Assembly: GCF_003931855.1 (NCBI RefSeq)
Contig: NZ_CP034248.1
Coordinates: forward strand, 3,844,001-3,908,000
Direction: 5' to 3'
Length of the DNA stretch: 64,000 nucleotides
Source of the DNA: Paenibacillus lentus
Lineage (GTDB): Bacteria > Bacillota > Bacilli > Paenibacillales > Paenibacillaceae
In this document: positions 1 through 7,884 of the stretch, in pieces
Layout of the letters: each line of letters opens with the position of its first letter
Numbering within the stretch: position 1 is the stretch's first letter
The notes under the pieces: model-generated
What the model saw: only the letters and a program-made list of their open reading frames with translations
The model's database searches: none
What the model was told of the DNA's origin: nothing
Made by a program: the position numbers and the translations under genes

Positions 1-49
1 TGGATTCTAGTGTAACTACTCCACTCGGGGAAGCATCCGCAACTAACAT
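1..49 (-). CDS. 5' end of an unidentified gene running off the left edge
   Basis: On the minus strand an ATG at 47-49 is preceded by GAGGAGGTGGGCAG, a strong ribosome binding site at good spacing. The frame stays open to the window edge and gives 16 residues beginning MLVADASPSG. The fragment is too short to assign to a family. The ribosome binding site is the main evidence; no convincing promoter was found upstream. Confidence 0.5.
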   Translation of the reverse strand, partial: MLVADASPSGVVTLES

Positions 50-509
50 CTGCCCACCTCCTCAACTTATCGGGTATGACTCATTAATCCTATATTCACT
101 ATCGATTGAAAGCAGTAATACTAACCTAGGAGTGTTTTACCGGGCTTTCGCATAACTTAAATTTCACGCAATACAATTAACCCTTTTTCCAAAATTTGAA
201 ACACTCCTTACAGTTTTGTCATAATCTCAACATTACTATACCACTATTTGTATCATATTTGCTCGGAATAATTTGGTAATCTATTACAATATACCCATAA
301 AAATAGGAGTATCATCTTAACTTTTTAGCTATTTCGAAACTTTTCCGCCCTCTTTTTCGTAATTAAATTTAGAAAAGGAACAAGAAAACACCATTGATTT
401 TTATGAAACTATCATCAAAGATTAATTGAATTATAATGTTTTCTTAATGTATTTTTAAGTTTTCTGCTTTACACTATGTACTATGAAACCACTGTAAGAG
501 GTGATTTGC
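50..509. other. AT-rich intergenic region
   Basis: This 460-bp stretch separates a leftward gene at the window edge from a small rightward gene. It is strongly AT-rich with stops in all frames. I see no convincing terminator, RNA gene or repeat, so it probably holds only divergent promoters, which I cannot place reliably. Confidence 0.5.
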
Positions 510-749
510 ATGAAAATACTCATTAACTTTCAGAACAATCTGATACCTGTTTATTTCAATGTCGATAGCAAGCAGCCAATCCAACGGACGCTCAAGCTGC
601 TGACTAACGCACTGGAGAACAAGTTCTATAACGGTAAACAAGCTTTGAAGAAATGCCTTAACTCGCTAATCAGTATCGAAATCGAAGGCTCTGAAGCTAT
701 ATTACACAGCAAAAGCGAATACGATTCCTTAGCGCTTTCTCTCTATTAA
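510..749 (+). CDS. Small hypothetical protein (79 aa)
   Basis: I do not recognise this protein. The ATG at 510 has AGAGGTGA six bases upstream; an in-frame GTG at 501 overlaps that ribosome binding site and is rejected. The product begins MKILINFQNN, is cytoplasmic in character without a membrane segment, and is rich in Asn, Lys and Leu. It is monocistronic, with AT-rich sequence upstream and a convergent small gene downstream. The start site and sensible composition make it a plausible real gene; function unknown. Confidence 0.6.
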   Translation: MKILINFQNNLIPVYFNVDSKQPIQRTLKLLTNALENKFYNGKQALKKCLNSLISIEIEGSEAILHSKSEYDSLALSLY

Positions 750-821
750 TATTCTCTCCACAAGCTTCAAATGTTTGCTTACTTAATCTAAATTCTCCAA
801 CCACTCAATGAATAGAAGAAT

Positions 822-867
822 AGAGGCCCGAAGCAGCGGCTGCTACAATGCCGACTTCAGGGCCTCT
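822..867 (-). terminator. Intrinsic terminator overlapping the stop of the 843-1043 gene
   Basis: AGAGGCCC at 822-829 pairs with GGGCCTCT at 860-867, extended by GAAG/CTTC at 830-833 and 855-858. On the minus strand it is followed by a T-rich ATTCTTCTATTC stretch. It spans the stop codon of the leftward small gene. Confidence 0.55.
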
Positions 868-1043
868 TCTTCATGCCAAGCTTTCTCGACTCGAATCAAA
901 AACAATCGGAGCAAGTTATGCTTCATTGGCTGACAAGTACAGCTTTGCAGTTTGTTTATTATATACCGGTCAATCGCCATATCCAGCAGAAGAGACATAA
1001 CCGAGTAATCATCCGGTAAGAATACAAACAACACCAGCTCCAT
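843..1043 (-). CDS. Small hypothetical protein (66 aa)
   Basis: A 66-residue leftward frame starting MELVLFVFLPDD and ending EEEALKSAL. The N-terminal third is hydrophobic, the C-terminus acidic then basic, and there are two Cys in a CTC motif. The ribosome binding site is weak (GGGGAAAG upstream of the ATG). A hairpin followed by T-rich sequence at its stop codon supports a transcribed unit. No family recognised. It could be spurious, but nothing else explains this interval. Confidence 0.42.
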   Translation of the reverse strand: MELVLFVFLPDDYSVMSLLLDMAIDRYIINKLQSCTCQPMKHNLLRLFLIRVEKAWHEEEALKSAL

Positions 1044-1131
1044 TGTACCGCTTTCCCCATATTTCGATAATCAGTAATCTAGAAGGAAATGATATAATTT
1101 GCTTAAACATTAGTTATAAGGAGCTGATTTA

Positions 1132-1917
1132 ATGGCTTTAATCCAATGTCGCTTTTTCTCTGAGGTTCTAGGCCTTTCCACTTCCATGACAGTGATTTTG
1201 CCGCAGCGGGCCAAATCGCAAATCGGGATGGGCAGCAGCGAGATTTCCGGATCTATTCCTACGTTATATTTGCTGCATGGATTGTCTGATGATGATTCCA
1301 TCTGGCTCCGCCGTACATCGATAGAACGCTACGTAGCGGAGCTTGGCCTCGCCGTCATCATGCCCCAGGTCGATGTTAGCTTTTATACGGACATGGACAC
1401 GGGCAAACGCTATTGGACATTTATAAGCGAGGAACTTCCCTACATATGCCGTTCGTTTTTTCCCTTGTCCGAGCGTCGCGAGGACACCTTTGTTGCCGGC
1501 TTATCGATGGGCGGTTACGGCGCTTTCAAGCTCGCATTAAGAAAACCTGACGTATTTAGCGCTGCTGCAAGTCTATCCGGTGCTCTCGACGTATCAGTCA
1601 ACCGAATTGATGAAGTAAGGCGTTCGATCGACAATCAGTCCTTGTATCGGCAAATCTTCGGACCCGACGGTCCATCAGGCACGGAGAATGACTTGTTTAA
1701 GCTGCTGGAAACAGCCGATCCGTTAACCTCACCGCGATTGTTCCAATGCTGCGGGACCGAGGACTTTCTATACGATGATAATATTCGCTTTCGAGATGCC
1801 TGCATTAAAGCCGGATTTGACCTCACGTATAAGGAAGGTCCAGGAGCCCACGACTGGGCATACTGGGATGCGCGAATTCAAGATGTTCTGAACTGGCTGC
1901 CCCTCAAGGCGAACTAA
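1132..1917 (+). CDS. Alpha/beta-hydrolase esterase, tributyrin esterase/FrmB type
   Basis: A 261-residue serine esterase of the esterase D group, expected to cleave short-chain acyl or acetyl esters. The oxyanion-side motif LHGLSDDDS is near residue 48. The nucleophile elbow GLSMGGYGA is near residue 125, the likely acid is in GTEDF near 206, and the His is in GPGAHDW near 239, so the catalytic triad is complete. No signal peptide is seen, so it is probably cytoplasmic. AAGGAGCTGATTTA fixes the ATG. It stands alone, and its natural substrate cannot be read from sequence. Confidence 0.85.
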   Translation: MALIQCRFFSEVLGLSTSMTVILPQRAKSQIGMGSSEISGSIPTLYLLHGLSDDDSIWLRRTSIERYVAELGLAVIMPQVDVSFYTDMDTGKRYWTFISEELPYICRSFFPLSERREDTFVAGLSMGGYGAFKLALRKPDVFSAAASLSGALDVSVNRIDEVRRSIDNQSLYRQIFGPDGPSGTENDLFKLLETADPLTSPRLFQCCGTEDFLYDDNIRFRDACIKAGFDLTYKEGPGAHDWAYWDARIQDVLNWLPLKAN

Positions 1918-2042
1918 CAGCTTCTCCATAGGCTAACTCTCGTCGTTTGGTTCCAGACATATGGATATTACTTTGTATTTCCTGTAGGATGGTATTGTTC
2001 CAGGCTTACGTATTTTGAACTACAAGAACTAGGAGGACTTTC

Positions 2043-3029
2043 ATGCAAGACGTCATAATTATCGGTGCTGGTCCTTGCGGACTCTCCGCGGCCATTGAAT
2101 GCCAAAAAAGAGGACTGCATGTCCTGGTGCTGGAGAAGCACTGTCTCGTACATTCCATCTATTCTTACCCTACGCATATGCAATTTTTTAGTACGCCCGA
2201 GCTGCTGGAAATCGGCGATATTCCCTTCACCACGCCGAACGAAAAGCCCTTCCGACATGAGGCTTTGGCTTATTATCGCGGAGTTAGCCGCCACTATAAT
2301 TTACACATCGCTTCCTATGAGGAAGCAACGGAAATCCATCGCCAGCAAGATGGCAGCTTCATCGTGCATTCGGTGACCCAAAGCGGTGAAAAATGGGAAT
2401 ATCAAGCGCGCAATGTCATCATCTCCACGGGTTATTTCGATCATCCGAACATGCTCGGTATTCCAGGAGAAGAGATGGACAAAGTATCCCATTATTTCCG
2501 GGAAGCCCACCCGTATGCGGGTACAAAGGTAACGATCATCGGAGGGAGCAATTCCGCGGTCGATGCCGCTTTGGAATTAATACGGGTAGATGCTCAGGTC
2601 ACCATCGTCTACCGACGGGATAGTATTTCGGAACAGATCAAGCCATGGGTCAAACCTATCTTTGAAAGCATGGTTAATCGGGGAAAAATCGATCTGCGTC
2701 TATCCTCCCGCGTCATTGATATCGGCCAGGATCACGTCATTGTTGAGTCTGCTCTCGGCCGGGAGAAACTATTGAATGATTTCGTGCTTGCCCTGACTGG
2801 CTTTCATCCCGATCGGAAGCTGCTGTTTCAGGCAGGTGTCGAAATGTCCGGTGAAGCGGAGAAGCCGATCTTTAACCCGGAAACCATGGAGAGCAATGTT
2901 CCCGGTCTGTATGTCGCTGGCGTCATTGCCTCCGGAAGCAATGCCAATGAAGTATTCATCGAGACTGGCCGCAAGCATGGCGTGCTAATTGCGGATCATA
3001 TTATGAGCTCCAGATCGGAAGAAGCCTAG
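2043..3029 (+). CDS. bdr: Putative bacillithiol disulfide reductase (YpdA family)
   Basis: A 328-residue FAD-dependent pyridine-nucleotide oxidoreductase. The N-terminal FAD-binding motif [10 protein letters not shown] starts at residue 8, and a second Rossmann motif [10 protein letters not shown] lies near 168 for NADPH. The stretch [19 protein letters not shown] near residues 40-58 is characteristic of the YpdA group, which reduces oxidised bacillithiol in Firmicutes. The single Cys in GPCG is the residue implicated in catalysis. AGGAGGACTTTC precedes the ATG. The stop is one base from the next start, so it is co-transcribed with the DUF441 gene. Family assignment is strong; the exact role is from family knowledge. 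Confidence 0.85.
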   Translation: MQDVIIIGAGPCGLSAAIECQKRGLHVLVLEKHCLVHSIYSYPTHMQFFSTPELLEIGDIPFTTPNEKPFRHEALAYYRGVSRHYNLHIASYEEATEIHRQQDGSFIVHSVTQSGEKWEYQARNVIISTGYFDHPNMLGIPGEEMDKVSHYFREAHPYAGTKVTIIGGSNSAVDAALELIRVDAQVTIVYRRDSISEQIKPWVKPIFESMVNRGKIDLRLSSRVIDIGQDHVIVESALGREKLLNDFVLALTGFHPDRKLLFQAGVEMSGEAEKPIFNPETMESNVPGLYVAGVIASGSNANEVFIETGRKHGVLIADHIMSSRSEEA

Positions 3030-3030
3030 A

Positions 3031-3483
3031 ATGAGCCAAGTCGATATAACATCACTTCTACTACTCTTCCTCGCAGCCCTAGGTATATTCAGTAGCAATT
3101 TGCCGATAACGATAGCGATGATTTTCCTGCTGCTGATCCGGGTGCTGCAGCTGCATATGGCGTTTCCTTGGCTGGAAAAGTACGGACTAACGGTGGGAAT
3201 CATTATTTTGACCATTGGCGTTATGACACCGGTCGCCAGTGGAAAAATCCCCCTTTCCGTACTGTGGTCTTCCTTTTTCCATTGGAAATCCTTACTTGCC
3301 ATTGCCGTAGGCATGCTGGTTGCCTGGCTTGGCGGACGAGGAGCCATGCTAATGGGCAATCAGCCGACGATCGTCGCCGGCTTGCTGATTGGCACAGTGC
3401 TTGGCGTCGCTTTCTTCCGGGGAGTTCCGGTGGGCCCGCTGATTGCTGCCGGGATATTATCGCTATTTATCGGTAAGCTCTAA
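3031..3483 (+). CDS. DUF441/UPF0756 family membrane protein (YtwI-like)
   Basis: A 150-residue, almost wholly hydrophobic protein with four to five predicted membrane segments and Gly-rich turns such as [14 protein letters not shown] and [10 protein letters not shown]. These match the DUF441 family of unknown function (YtwI/YeaL). It starts one base after the reductase stop with only a weak GGAAG site, so translation is probably coupled. A strong terminator follows. Family membership is well supported; no biochemical role can be given. Confidence 0.85.
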   Translation: MSQVDITSLLLLFLAALGIFSSNLPITIAMIFLLLIRVLQLHMAFPWLEKYGLTVGIIILTIGVMTPVASGKIPLSVLWSSFFHWKSLLAIAVGMLVAWLGGRGAMLMGNQPTIVAGLLIGTVLGVAFFRGVPVGPLIAAGILSLFIGKL

Positions 3484-3505
3484 AGCCTTGCACATTTCAA
3501 AAAGC

Positions 3506-3556
3506 AAAAGCGCCGATGAAGCAAATATTCGCTTCATCGGCGCTTTTATCTTTTTT
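3506..3556. terminator. Bidirectional intrinsic terminator
   Basis: A 17-bp perfect stem (3506-3522 with 3531-3547) has AAAA at its left foot and TTTT at its right, followed by TTTTTT. It lies between the convergent DUF441 gene and an ABC exporter, and can end transcription in both directions. Confidence 0.92.
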
Positions 3557-3604
3557 CGATTGTTTTAGCTTTGAAAATTTATGAAACTAATTCAATGTTT
3601 CGCT

Positions 3605-5365
3605 CTATGGGTTCAAATTTTGTATATTGTACAGCTGTGCATATACACCAGCCTTATCCATCAGTTGATCATGTGTGCCCCGTTCAGCGATGCTGCCGTC
3701 CTTCATCACAATAATTTGATCGGCGTGAGTGATCGTGGACAGCCGATGAGCAACGATTAAGGTTGTTCGGCTCCTTGAAAGCCGTTGAAGCGACTGCTGT
3801 ATGAGATGCTCGGATTCCAAGTCCAACGCGGAGGTAGCCTCATCAAGGATTAGTATCGGCGGATCCTTTAGAAATACACGGGCAATGGCAATGCGCTGCT
3901 TCTGTCCACCGGACAGCTTGACTCCTCGTTCCCCTACTTCCGTATCATAACCCTTCGGCAGCTCCATAATGAAATCATGAGCATTCGCTGCCTTAGCTGC
4001 TTCGTACACTGCCTCCTCGCTGCTGCCAGGATTGCCGAGCAGGATATTCTCACGAACGCTGCCGCTAAACAGAAAATTATCCTGCAGCACCATGCCGATC
4101 GAGCCGCGCAAGCTCTCCATCGTCCAATCTTTCACATCCCGTCCGCCCACCTGCAGGCTTCCCTTCTGGATATCATAAAACCTAGGAATCAATCCGACGA
4201 GTGATGACTTCCCGCCACCGCTCATCCCAACAAAGGCCACAGTCTGGCCCGGATTAATTTGAAGCGTAATATTCTTTAGCACCCATGGATCTTGATCATG
4301 ATATTTAAAGCATACATTACGCAGGCCGATTCCATGGCTTCCTCCCGTTAAAGTTAGCGCACCGGGCTTATCAACCATGTCATAAGGCTCCTCCAGCAAT
4401 TCAAGCACCCGTTCCCAAGACGCAGAAGCCTGGGTCAGTACAGTGGAAGAATTAATTAATCGTCTCAAGGGAGAATACAAACGATCCAAGTAACCAAAAA
4501 AGGCAATGAACGTTCCTAACGTCAAATTCCCTTGAATCACCAGATAGCCCCCGTAGCCAATGACAAGCAGCGGCGCGATATCTGTCAGCGTATTAATAAT
4601 CGCAAATGTCCAGGCATTCCAGCGGCTATGCGCTAAGGCTTTGTTCAAATAATTCCCGTTAATACCTGCGAGCTTAACCTGGTCATGTCTTTCCAAGGCA
4701 AAGCTGCGAATGACGGAGATACCTTGTATCCGCTCATGAAGATACGCCTGAATGCCTGCGAGAGCTGCAGAGCGGTCTTTGGTCAGAATCTTAAGACGTT
4801 TGTACAGCACTTTAACCGCAACCGCATATAGCGGAAATATGGATATCGCGACTAAAGTGAGTACCGGGTCCAAATAGAACATAAATCCCAGTACGAATAG
4901 GAGCGTAAATGTATCAAGCCATACATTCATCATACCAACTTCCACGATGTTTTTAGTTTGCTCCGCATCATTGATGAATCGAGAGATTATCTCCCCGACT
5001 TTAGTATTCTGATAATAGCGAAGCGATAGCCGCTGCAAATGGCTGTACAGCTTGTTCCGCAAGTCAAATAAGATTTTTGCCGTTATCAGTTGTGCGAAAT
5101 ACTGCCGGGCATATTCCACCGGCCCTCGAACAATGACGAAAAGAAATAAAGTTATTCCAAGCACGATCATAAGCTGAGACACCTGCTCCTGCAGGCCAAT
5201 CGTCTTATTTAGCAAAATATCGTCGACTACATATTTCTGCACTAACGGCAGCAGCGACGGAATCCCAAATTTCAATACGCCAATAAGCAACGTTAGTATA
5301 ATCCATTTGGTATATGGTTTAACAAAAATGAAATAAGCTTTCCAATGTTTCAACGATGCGCACAT
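3605..5365 (-). CDS. ABC exporter half-transporter (fused membrane and ATPase domains)
   Basis: A 586-residue type-I ABC exporter similar to B. subtilis YgaD and other MsbA-like drug or lipid exporters. Six membrane segments occupy about residues 15-320. The nucleotide-binding domain carries Walker A GMSGGGKSS, signature LSGGQKQRIAIAR, Walker B ILILDEATSALD with the catalytic Glu, and the AHRLST His switch. Both halves of the ATP site are canonical, so it probably acts as a homodimer. The first ATG lies only three bases after its AGAAGG site; a TTG four codons later is the alternative start. Substrate unknown. Confidence 0.88.
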   Translation of the reverse strand: MCASLKHWKAYFIFVKPYTKWIILTLLIGVLKFGIPSLLPLVQKYVVDDILLNKTIGLQEQVSQLMIVLGITLFLFVIVRGPVEYARQYFAQLITAKILFDLRNKLYSHLQRLSLRYYQNTKVGEIISRFINDAEQTKNIVEVGMMNVWLDTFTLLFVLGFMFYLDPVLTLVAISIFPLYAVAVKVLYKRLKILTKDRSAALAGIQAYLHERIQGISVIRSFALERHDQVKLAGINGNYLNKALAHSRWNAWTFAIINTLTDIAPLLVIGYGGYLVIQGNLTLGTFIAFFGYLDRLYSPLRRLINSSTVLTQASASWERVLELLEEPYDMVDKPGALTLTGGSHGIGLRNVCFKYHDQDPWVLKNITLQINPGQTVAFVGMSGGGKSSLVGLIPRFYDIQKGSLQVGGRDVKDWTMESLRGSIGMVLQDNFLFSGSVRENILLGNPGSSEEAVYEAAKAANAHDFIMELPKGYDTEVGERGVKLSGGQKQRIAIARVFLKDPPILILDEATSALDLESEHLIQQSLQRLSRSRTTLIVAHRLSTITHADQIIVMKDGSIAERGTHDQLMDKAGVYAQLYNIQNLNP

Positions 5366-5424
5366 CCTTCTATGTTTGTTCAGCCGTTGCTCCGCAATTA
5401 ACGTGTAGTTTCAATGACTTCGTT

Positions 5425-6369
5425 CTAGCTCCTTCGCAACAAGCTTTCTGCATATTCGTCCAGACGTGCAGCCAACAAATCCTTATGCAGATGCGTAACT
5501 CCAAGATCCACCCACCCCTGATATACCATAAGCTCCACGTCTACGTAACTCGCCAGAGTCAGCATATCCCAATAGGCAGAATACTCGATTCCTTGCTCAC
5601 CTTGCACATGATCGAAGTAGAGGTCAAGGAAATGGTCGGCTGCCTCCAGTCCGTGAAGCTGAACCAAATTGACTCGACAATGTCCAACATCGATTCCAGG
5701 CGGTCCTAGGCAGGCATTAACCCAATCAACGATTCCGGATACCCGTCCACGTTCCCAAAGCACGTTACCAGGGTGGTAATCTCGATGAATGAACCGCGGC
5801 GTGCAGTTCGGCGGAGGCTCTTTGATGATTCGGGCGATTTCCTCCCAAGCCTTTGGTCTGGTCGTCCAGCCCGGAAGGCGAAATTGAGATGGATCGATGT
5901 ATGAGTAATAAGACCATGGAAAAGGTTCTATCTTTTTCCGATGCAAAAGGGCCAGCTCTTGGGCTATGCCTGCTAGCCAGCTAGTAAGATCGTCCGGCAT
6001 TAGAATGACTTCCCCCGACAAGCGTGTCATTAGAACGGATGGCTCGCCACAATGGCTCCCCTCCGGATCGGAAGCGATCCAGTTGGGTGAATTCATCCCA
6101 TTTCGATGCACGATGTTAAGTGCGGACGTCTCATGGAGTACAACATCAGGCTCCTCTGCAAGCCAAGCGCGGTCGGTATACTGACGTAGCACCCATATGG
6201 CATGCTCTTCATTTCTTTGGAGCTGTATTTCATATACAACAGATGAGACTCCCCCCTTTAAGGGGCAAATATGGTAAATATCCCAACTTCCGCCGCATTG
6301 ATTTTTGATCCAATTCAGAACGCTGGCAGATAGAATCGCATCTTGCTGCAAATCCCCGCATTCAGGCAT
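5425..6369 (-). CDS. APH-fold phosphotransferase family protein
   Basis: A 314-residue aminoglycoside-phosphotransferase/choline-kinase-fold protein. The catalytic loop HRDYHPGNVLW and the metal-binding GIVDWVNA motif are intact near residues 200-220. The ATG at 6369 has a perfect GGAGGAAAGTA site; an in-frame ATG at 6393 has none and is rejected. The family includes antibiotic kinases, small-molecule kinases and spore-coat CotS-like proteins, so resistance should not be inferred from this fold alone. It lies 59 bp upstream of the ABC exporter in the same direction and may share its transcript. Confidence 0.8.
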   Translation of the reverse strand: MPECGDLQQDAILSASVLNWIKNQCGGSWDIYHICPLKGGVSSVVYEIQLQRNEEHAIWVLRQYTDRAWLAEEPDVVLHETSALNIVHRNGMNSPNWIASDPEGSHCGEPSVLMTRLSGEVILMPDDLTSWLAGIAQELALLHRKKIEPFPWSYYSYIDPSQFRLPGWTTRPKAWEEIARIIKEPPPNCTPRFIHRDYHPGNVLWERGRVSGIVDWVNACLGPPGIDVGHCRVNLVQLHGLEAADHFLDLYFDHVQGEQGIEYSAYWDMLTLASYVDVELMVYQGWVDLGVTHLHKDLLAARLDEYAESLLRRS

Positions 6370-6514
6370 TACTTTCCTCCATTCGTCATTCATTTTTCGC
6401 CGATCAAGCTGTAATTGTATTCATGTTATGATATACTCCCTATAATATGTCCCTGCTGTCATCGAAAGCCTTCAAGCAGCGACAAGTGCAGTAACCGTTT
6501 GTAGGAGGATAACC

Positions 6515-7033
6515 ATGTCACGTCGATTTGTCATTGAAGCCGTGATGGTGGCCATTTATGGTGAGTTACTTGTGCCCAGTGCGCCTGTAGAATATATTGT
6601 ACCTTATACCACCGTCTTGGAGCTGTACGAATTTAAGAATAGTCCTGAACCTCTCATGCATGATCCGGCCGATGATTTGCATGTTAAGAATAAAATTAAA
6701 GAACTGATCGCCTACTTGGAAGAACCGCTAAATCGCAAGAAGCTCGAACGCGCTCTAAATGTCCCATGGGCCAAGAGCCCATCCATCTTATTCGGCGAGA
6801 ACGTTTCGTGGACTGTAATCAACGCCCTTGATAACGAGCAGTACGGGGAGTTCCTTGATCCAATTGAGACAGAGATCATTCTGACCGCACAACGTGAAGG
6901 CGCCCCTGTCCTGACGGATCAGTTAGAGCTGATTCGCCGTATTATTGAAGCTGAAGTTCCCGTCCAAGTATTTGATATCCAAGATTTTGATTTTGCGATG
7001 GAAGACAGCATTTTCTTAAATAACAACCCCTAA
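6515..7033 (+). CDS. Conserved hypothetical protein (172 aa)
   Basis: A soluble acidic protein beginning MSRRFVIEAVMVAIYGEL, with no signal, membrane segment or catalytic motif that I can identify. GTAGGAGGATAACC sets the start, and a strong terminator follows, so it is a monocistronic gene. Similar Paenibacillus proteins sometimes carry the label ADP-heptose synthase, but I see no nucleotidyltransferase or sugar-kinase motif and do not support that name. The short Asp/Glu-rich C-terminus (FDIQDFDFAMEDS) is a recognisable feature. Function unknown. Confidence 0.8.
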   Translation: MSRRFVIEAVMVAIYGELLVPSAPVEYIVPYTTVLELYEFKNSPEPLMHDPADDLHVKNKIKELIAYLEEPLNRKKLERALNVPWAKSPSILFGENVSWTVINALDNEQYGEFLDPIETEIILTAQREGAPVLTDQLELIRRIIEAEVPVQVFDIQDFDFAMEDSIFLNNNP

Positions 7034-7042
7034 CACAAAGCG

Positions 7043-7070
7043 AAGGCCCGTTTATACGGGCCTTTTCTTC
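7043..7070 (+). terminator. Intrinsic terminator
   Basis: AAGGCCCG (7043-7050), a TTTATA loop and CGGGCCTT (7057-7064) followed by TTCTTC, ten bases after the preceding stop codon. Confidence 0.9.
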
Positions 7071-7107
7071 TGGTTGAGCATCCACTCAGGCGAGGATTTG
7101 TTTATGG

Positions 7108-7410
7108 TTAGTGCTGTCCCTCGGCGATCTCGTACTTATATTCGATATCATGATGCTTCTGGTTGTATTCGACGTTCAAATTATAACCCTTCAAATACCA
7201 CAAATCCTTGTCTTCCATAAAAAACTTAATGCCTTCAACTTCGGAGACAGTTCCTGGTGATACAGGGTTTTCAATTTCGATCCCCAGCGAGAATCCGGGA
7301 TGAATCGTCCCTCCGGCACTATACCGTGCAAAAAAACGGATCGCCTGCCCCGCTTGTACGCCAAGTTCATTTTTGAACCAGCCAGCAGCTTCTTTCGTTA
7401 CGTTGATCAT
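7108..7410 (-). CDS. HesB/YneR-type iron-sulfur-assembly-fold protein
   Basis: A 100-residue member of the HesB-like YneR group. It begins MINVTKEAAGWFKNEL and has the characteristic RFFARYSAGGTIHPGFSLG segment. The three Cys residues that bind clusters in true IscA/SufA scaffold proteins are absent, as is usual in this subgroup, so a cluster-carrier role is not established. AGGGGGGAATCGAT provides the ribosome binding site. It is a single gene, convergent with the preceding hypothetical. Confidence 0.8.
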   Translation of the reverse strand: MINVTKEAAGWFKNELGVQAGQAIRFFARYSAGGTIHPGFSLGIEIENPVSPGTVSEVEGIKFFMEDKDLWYLKGYNLNVEYNQKHHDIEYKYEIAEGQH

Positions 7411-7473
7411 ATCGATTCCCCCCTATCTTCTCCTTATTTTAGACCAATTCCAAACGAAATGCCAAAATAAAAA

Positions 7474-7503
7474 TTGACAGCCACGGGAAAGCGGTGTTAA
7501 ACT
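7474..7503 (+). promoter_or_regulatory. Sigma-A promoter of the bmr-type leader
   Basis: TTGACA at 7474-7479 is a perfect -35 box. An 18-bp spacer follows, then TAAACT at 7498-7503 with an upstream TG (TGTTAAACT), an extended -10. Initiation near 7510 would place the leader ORF and attenuator on the same transcript as the downstream exporter. Confidence 0.65.
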
Positions 7504-7560
7504 CAACAACATACGAGATCTCATTTGCATTAATTACCAAACTATGAAAGGGTGAGCACG

Positions 7561-7680
7561 GTGTTAATTATCAAACATTCTCCAGCAGCTTATATGGGAC
7601 ATATCTTACAACTGAATACCGGAGCAACCCCTGCAGGCTTGATTGGAGTTTATTCGCGAACTGCACCCGCTGTCTTCTAA
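7561..7680 (+). CDS. Putative 39-codon regulatory leader peptide (BmrB-like)
   Basis: A GTG-started frame with AAAGGGTGAG upstream encodes 39 residues, MLIIKHSPAA to RTAPAVF. It lies between a good sigma-A promoter and a strong intrinsic terminator that precedes bmrCD homologues. In B. subtilis the equivalent bmrB leader is translated so that ribosome stalling by antibiotics allows read-through into bmrCD. I do not claim sequence homology with BmrB; the call rests on position, ribosome binding site and the downstream RNA elements. Confidence 0.6.
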   Translation: MLIIKHSPAAYMGHILQLNTGATPAGLIGVYSRTAPAVF

Positions 7681-7684
7681 ACGG

Positions 7685-7791
7685 GTATAGCAATATCATC
7701 TGGCTGCGGTTGCTACACTTTGTGACAACAGCGTAGCGTTATATGTTATTGGAATTTAAGGCATATCGTTTACGGACGGTATGCCTTTTTT
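7685..7791 (+). promoter_or_regulatory. Transcription attenuator upstream of bmrCD
   Basis: The terminator is a 12-bp stem (7758-7769 with 7776-7787) followed by six T. Upstream are competing pairings. TAGCAA (7688-7693) pairs with TTGCTA (7710-7715), and GCTAC (7712-7716) alternatively pairs with GTAGC (7733-7737). ATATG (7741-7745) can pair with CATAT (7762-7766) inside the 5' arm of the terminator. A ribosome at the leader stop would cover the first segment and favour termination; one stalled earlier would leave it free and favour read-through. The pairings are seen; the mechanism is inferred. Confidence 0.62.
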
Positions 7792-7884
7792 GCGGTTTCT
7801 AATCATCATAAATTTACCTGTAGTGGTTATCTTAGAAAATTTATTTAAATTTATGTAACGACGAGGAATAGGAGGAAAATACTC

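Noticed and set aside
5425-6369. Aminoglycoside resistance gene
   Set aside because: The APH fold is shared by many kinases; without closer similarity to a known resistance enzyme the name is not justified.
6515-7033. Annotation as ADP-heptose synthase
   Set aside because: No kinase or nucleotidyltransferase motif is visible; kept as hypothetical.
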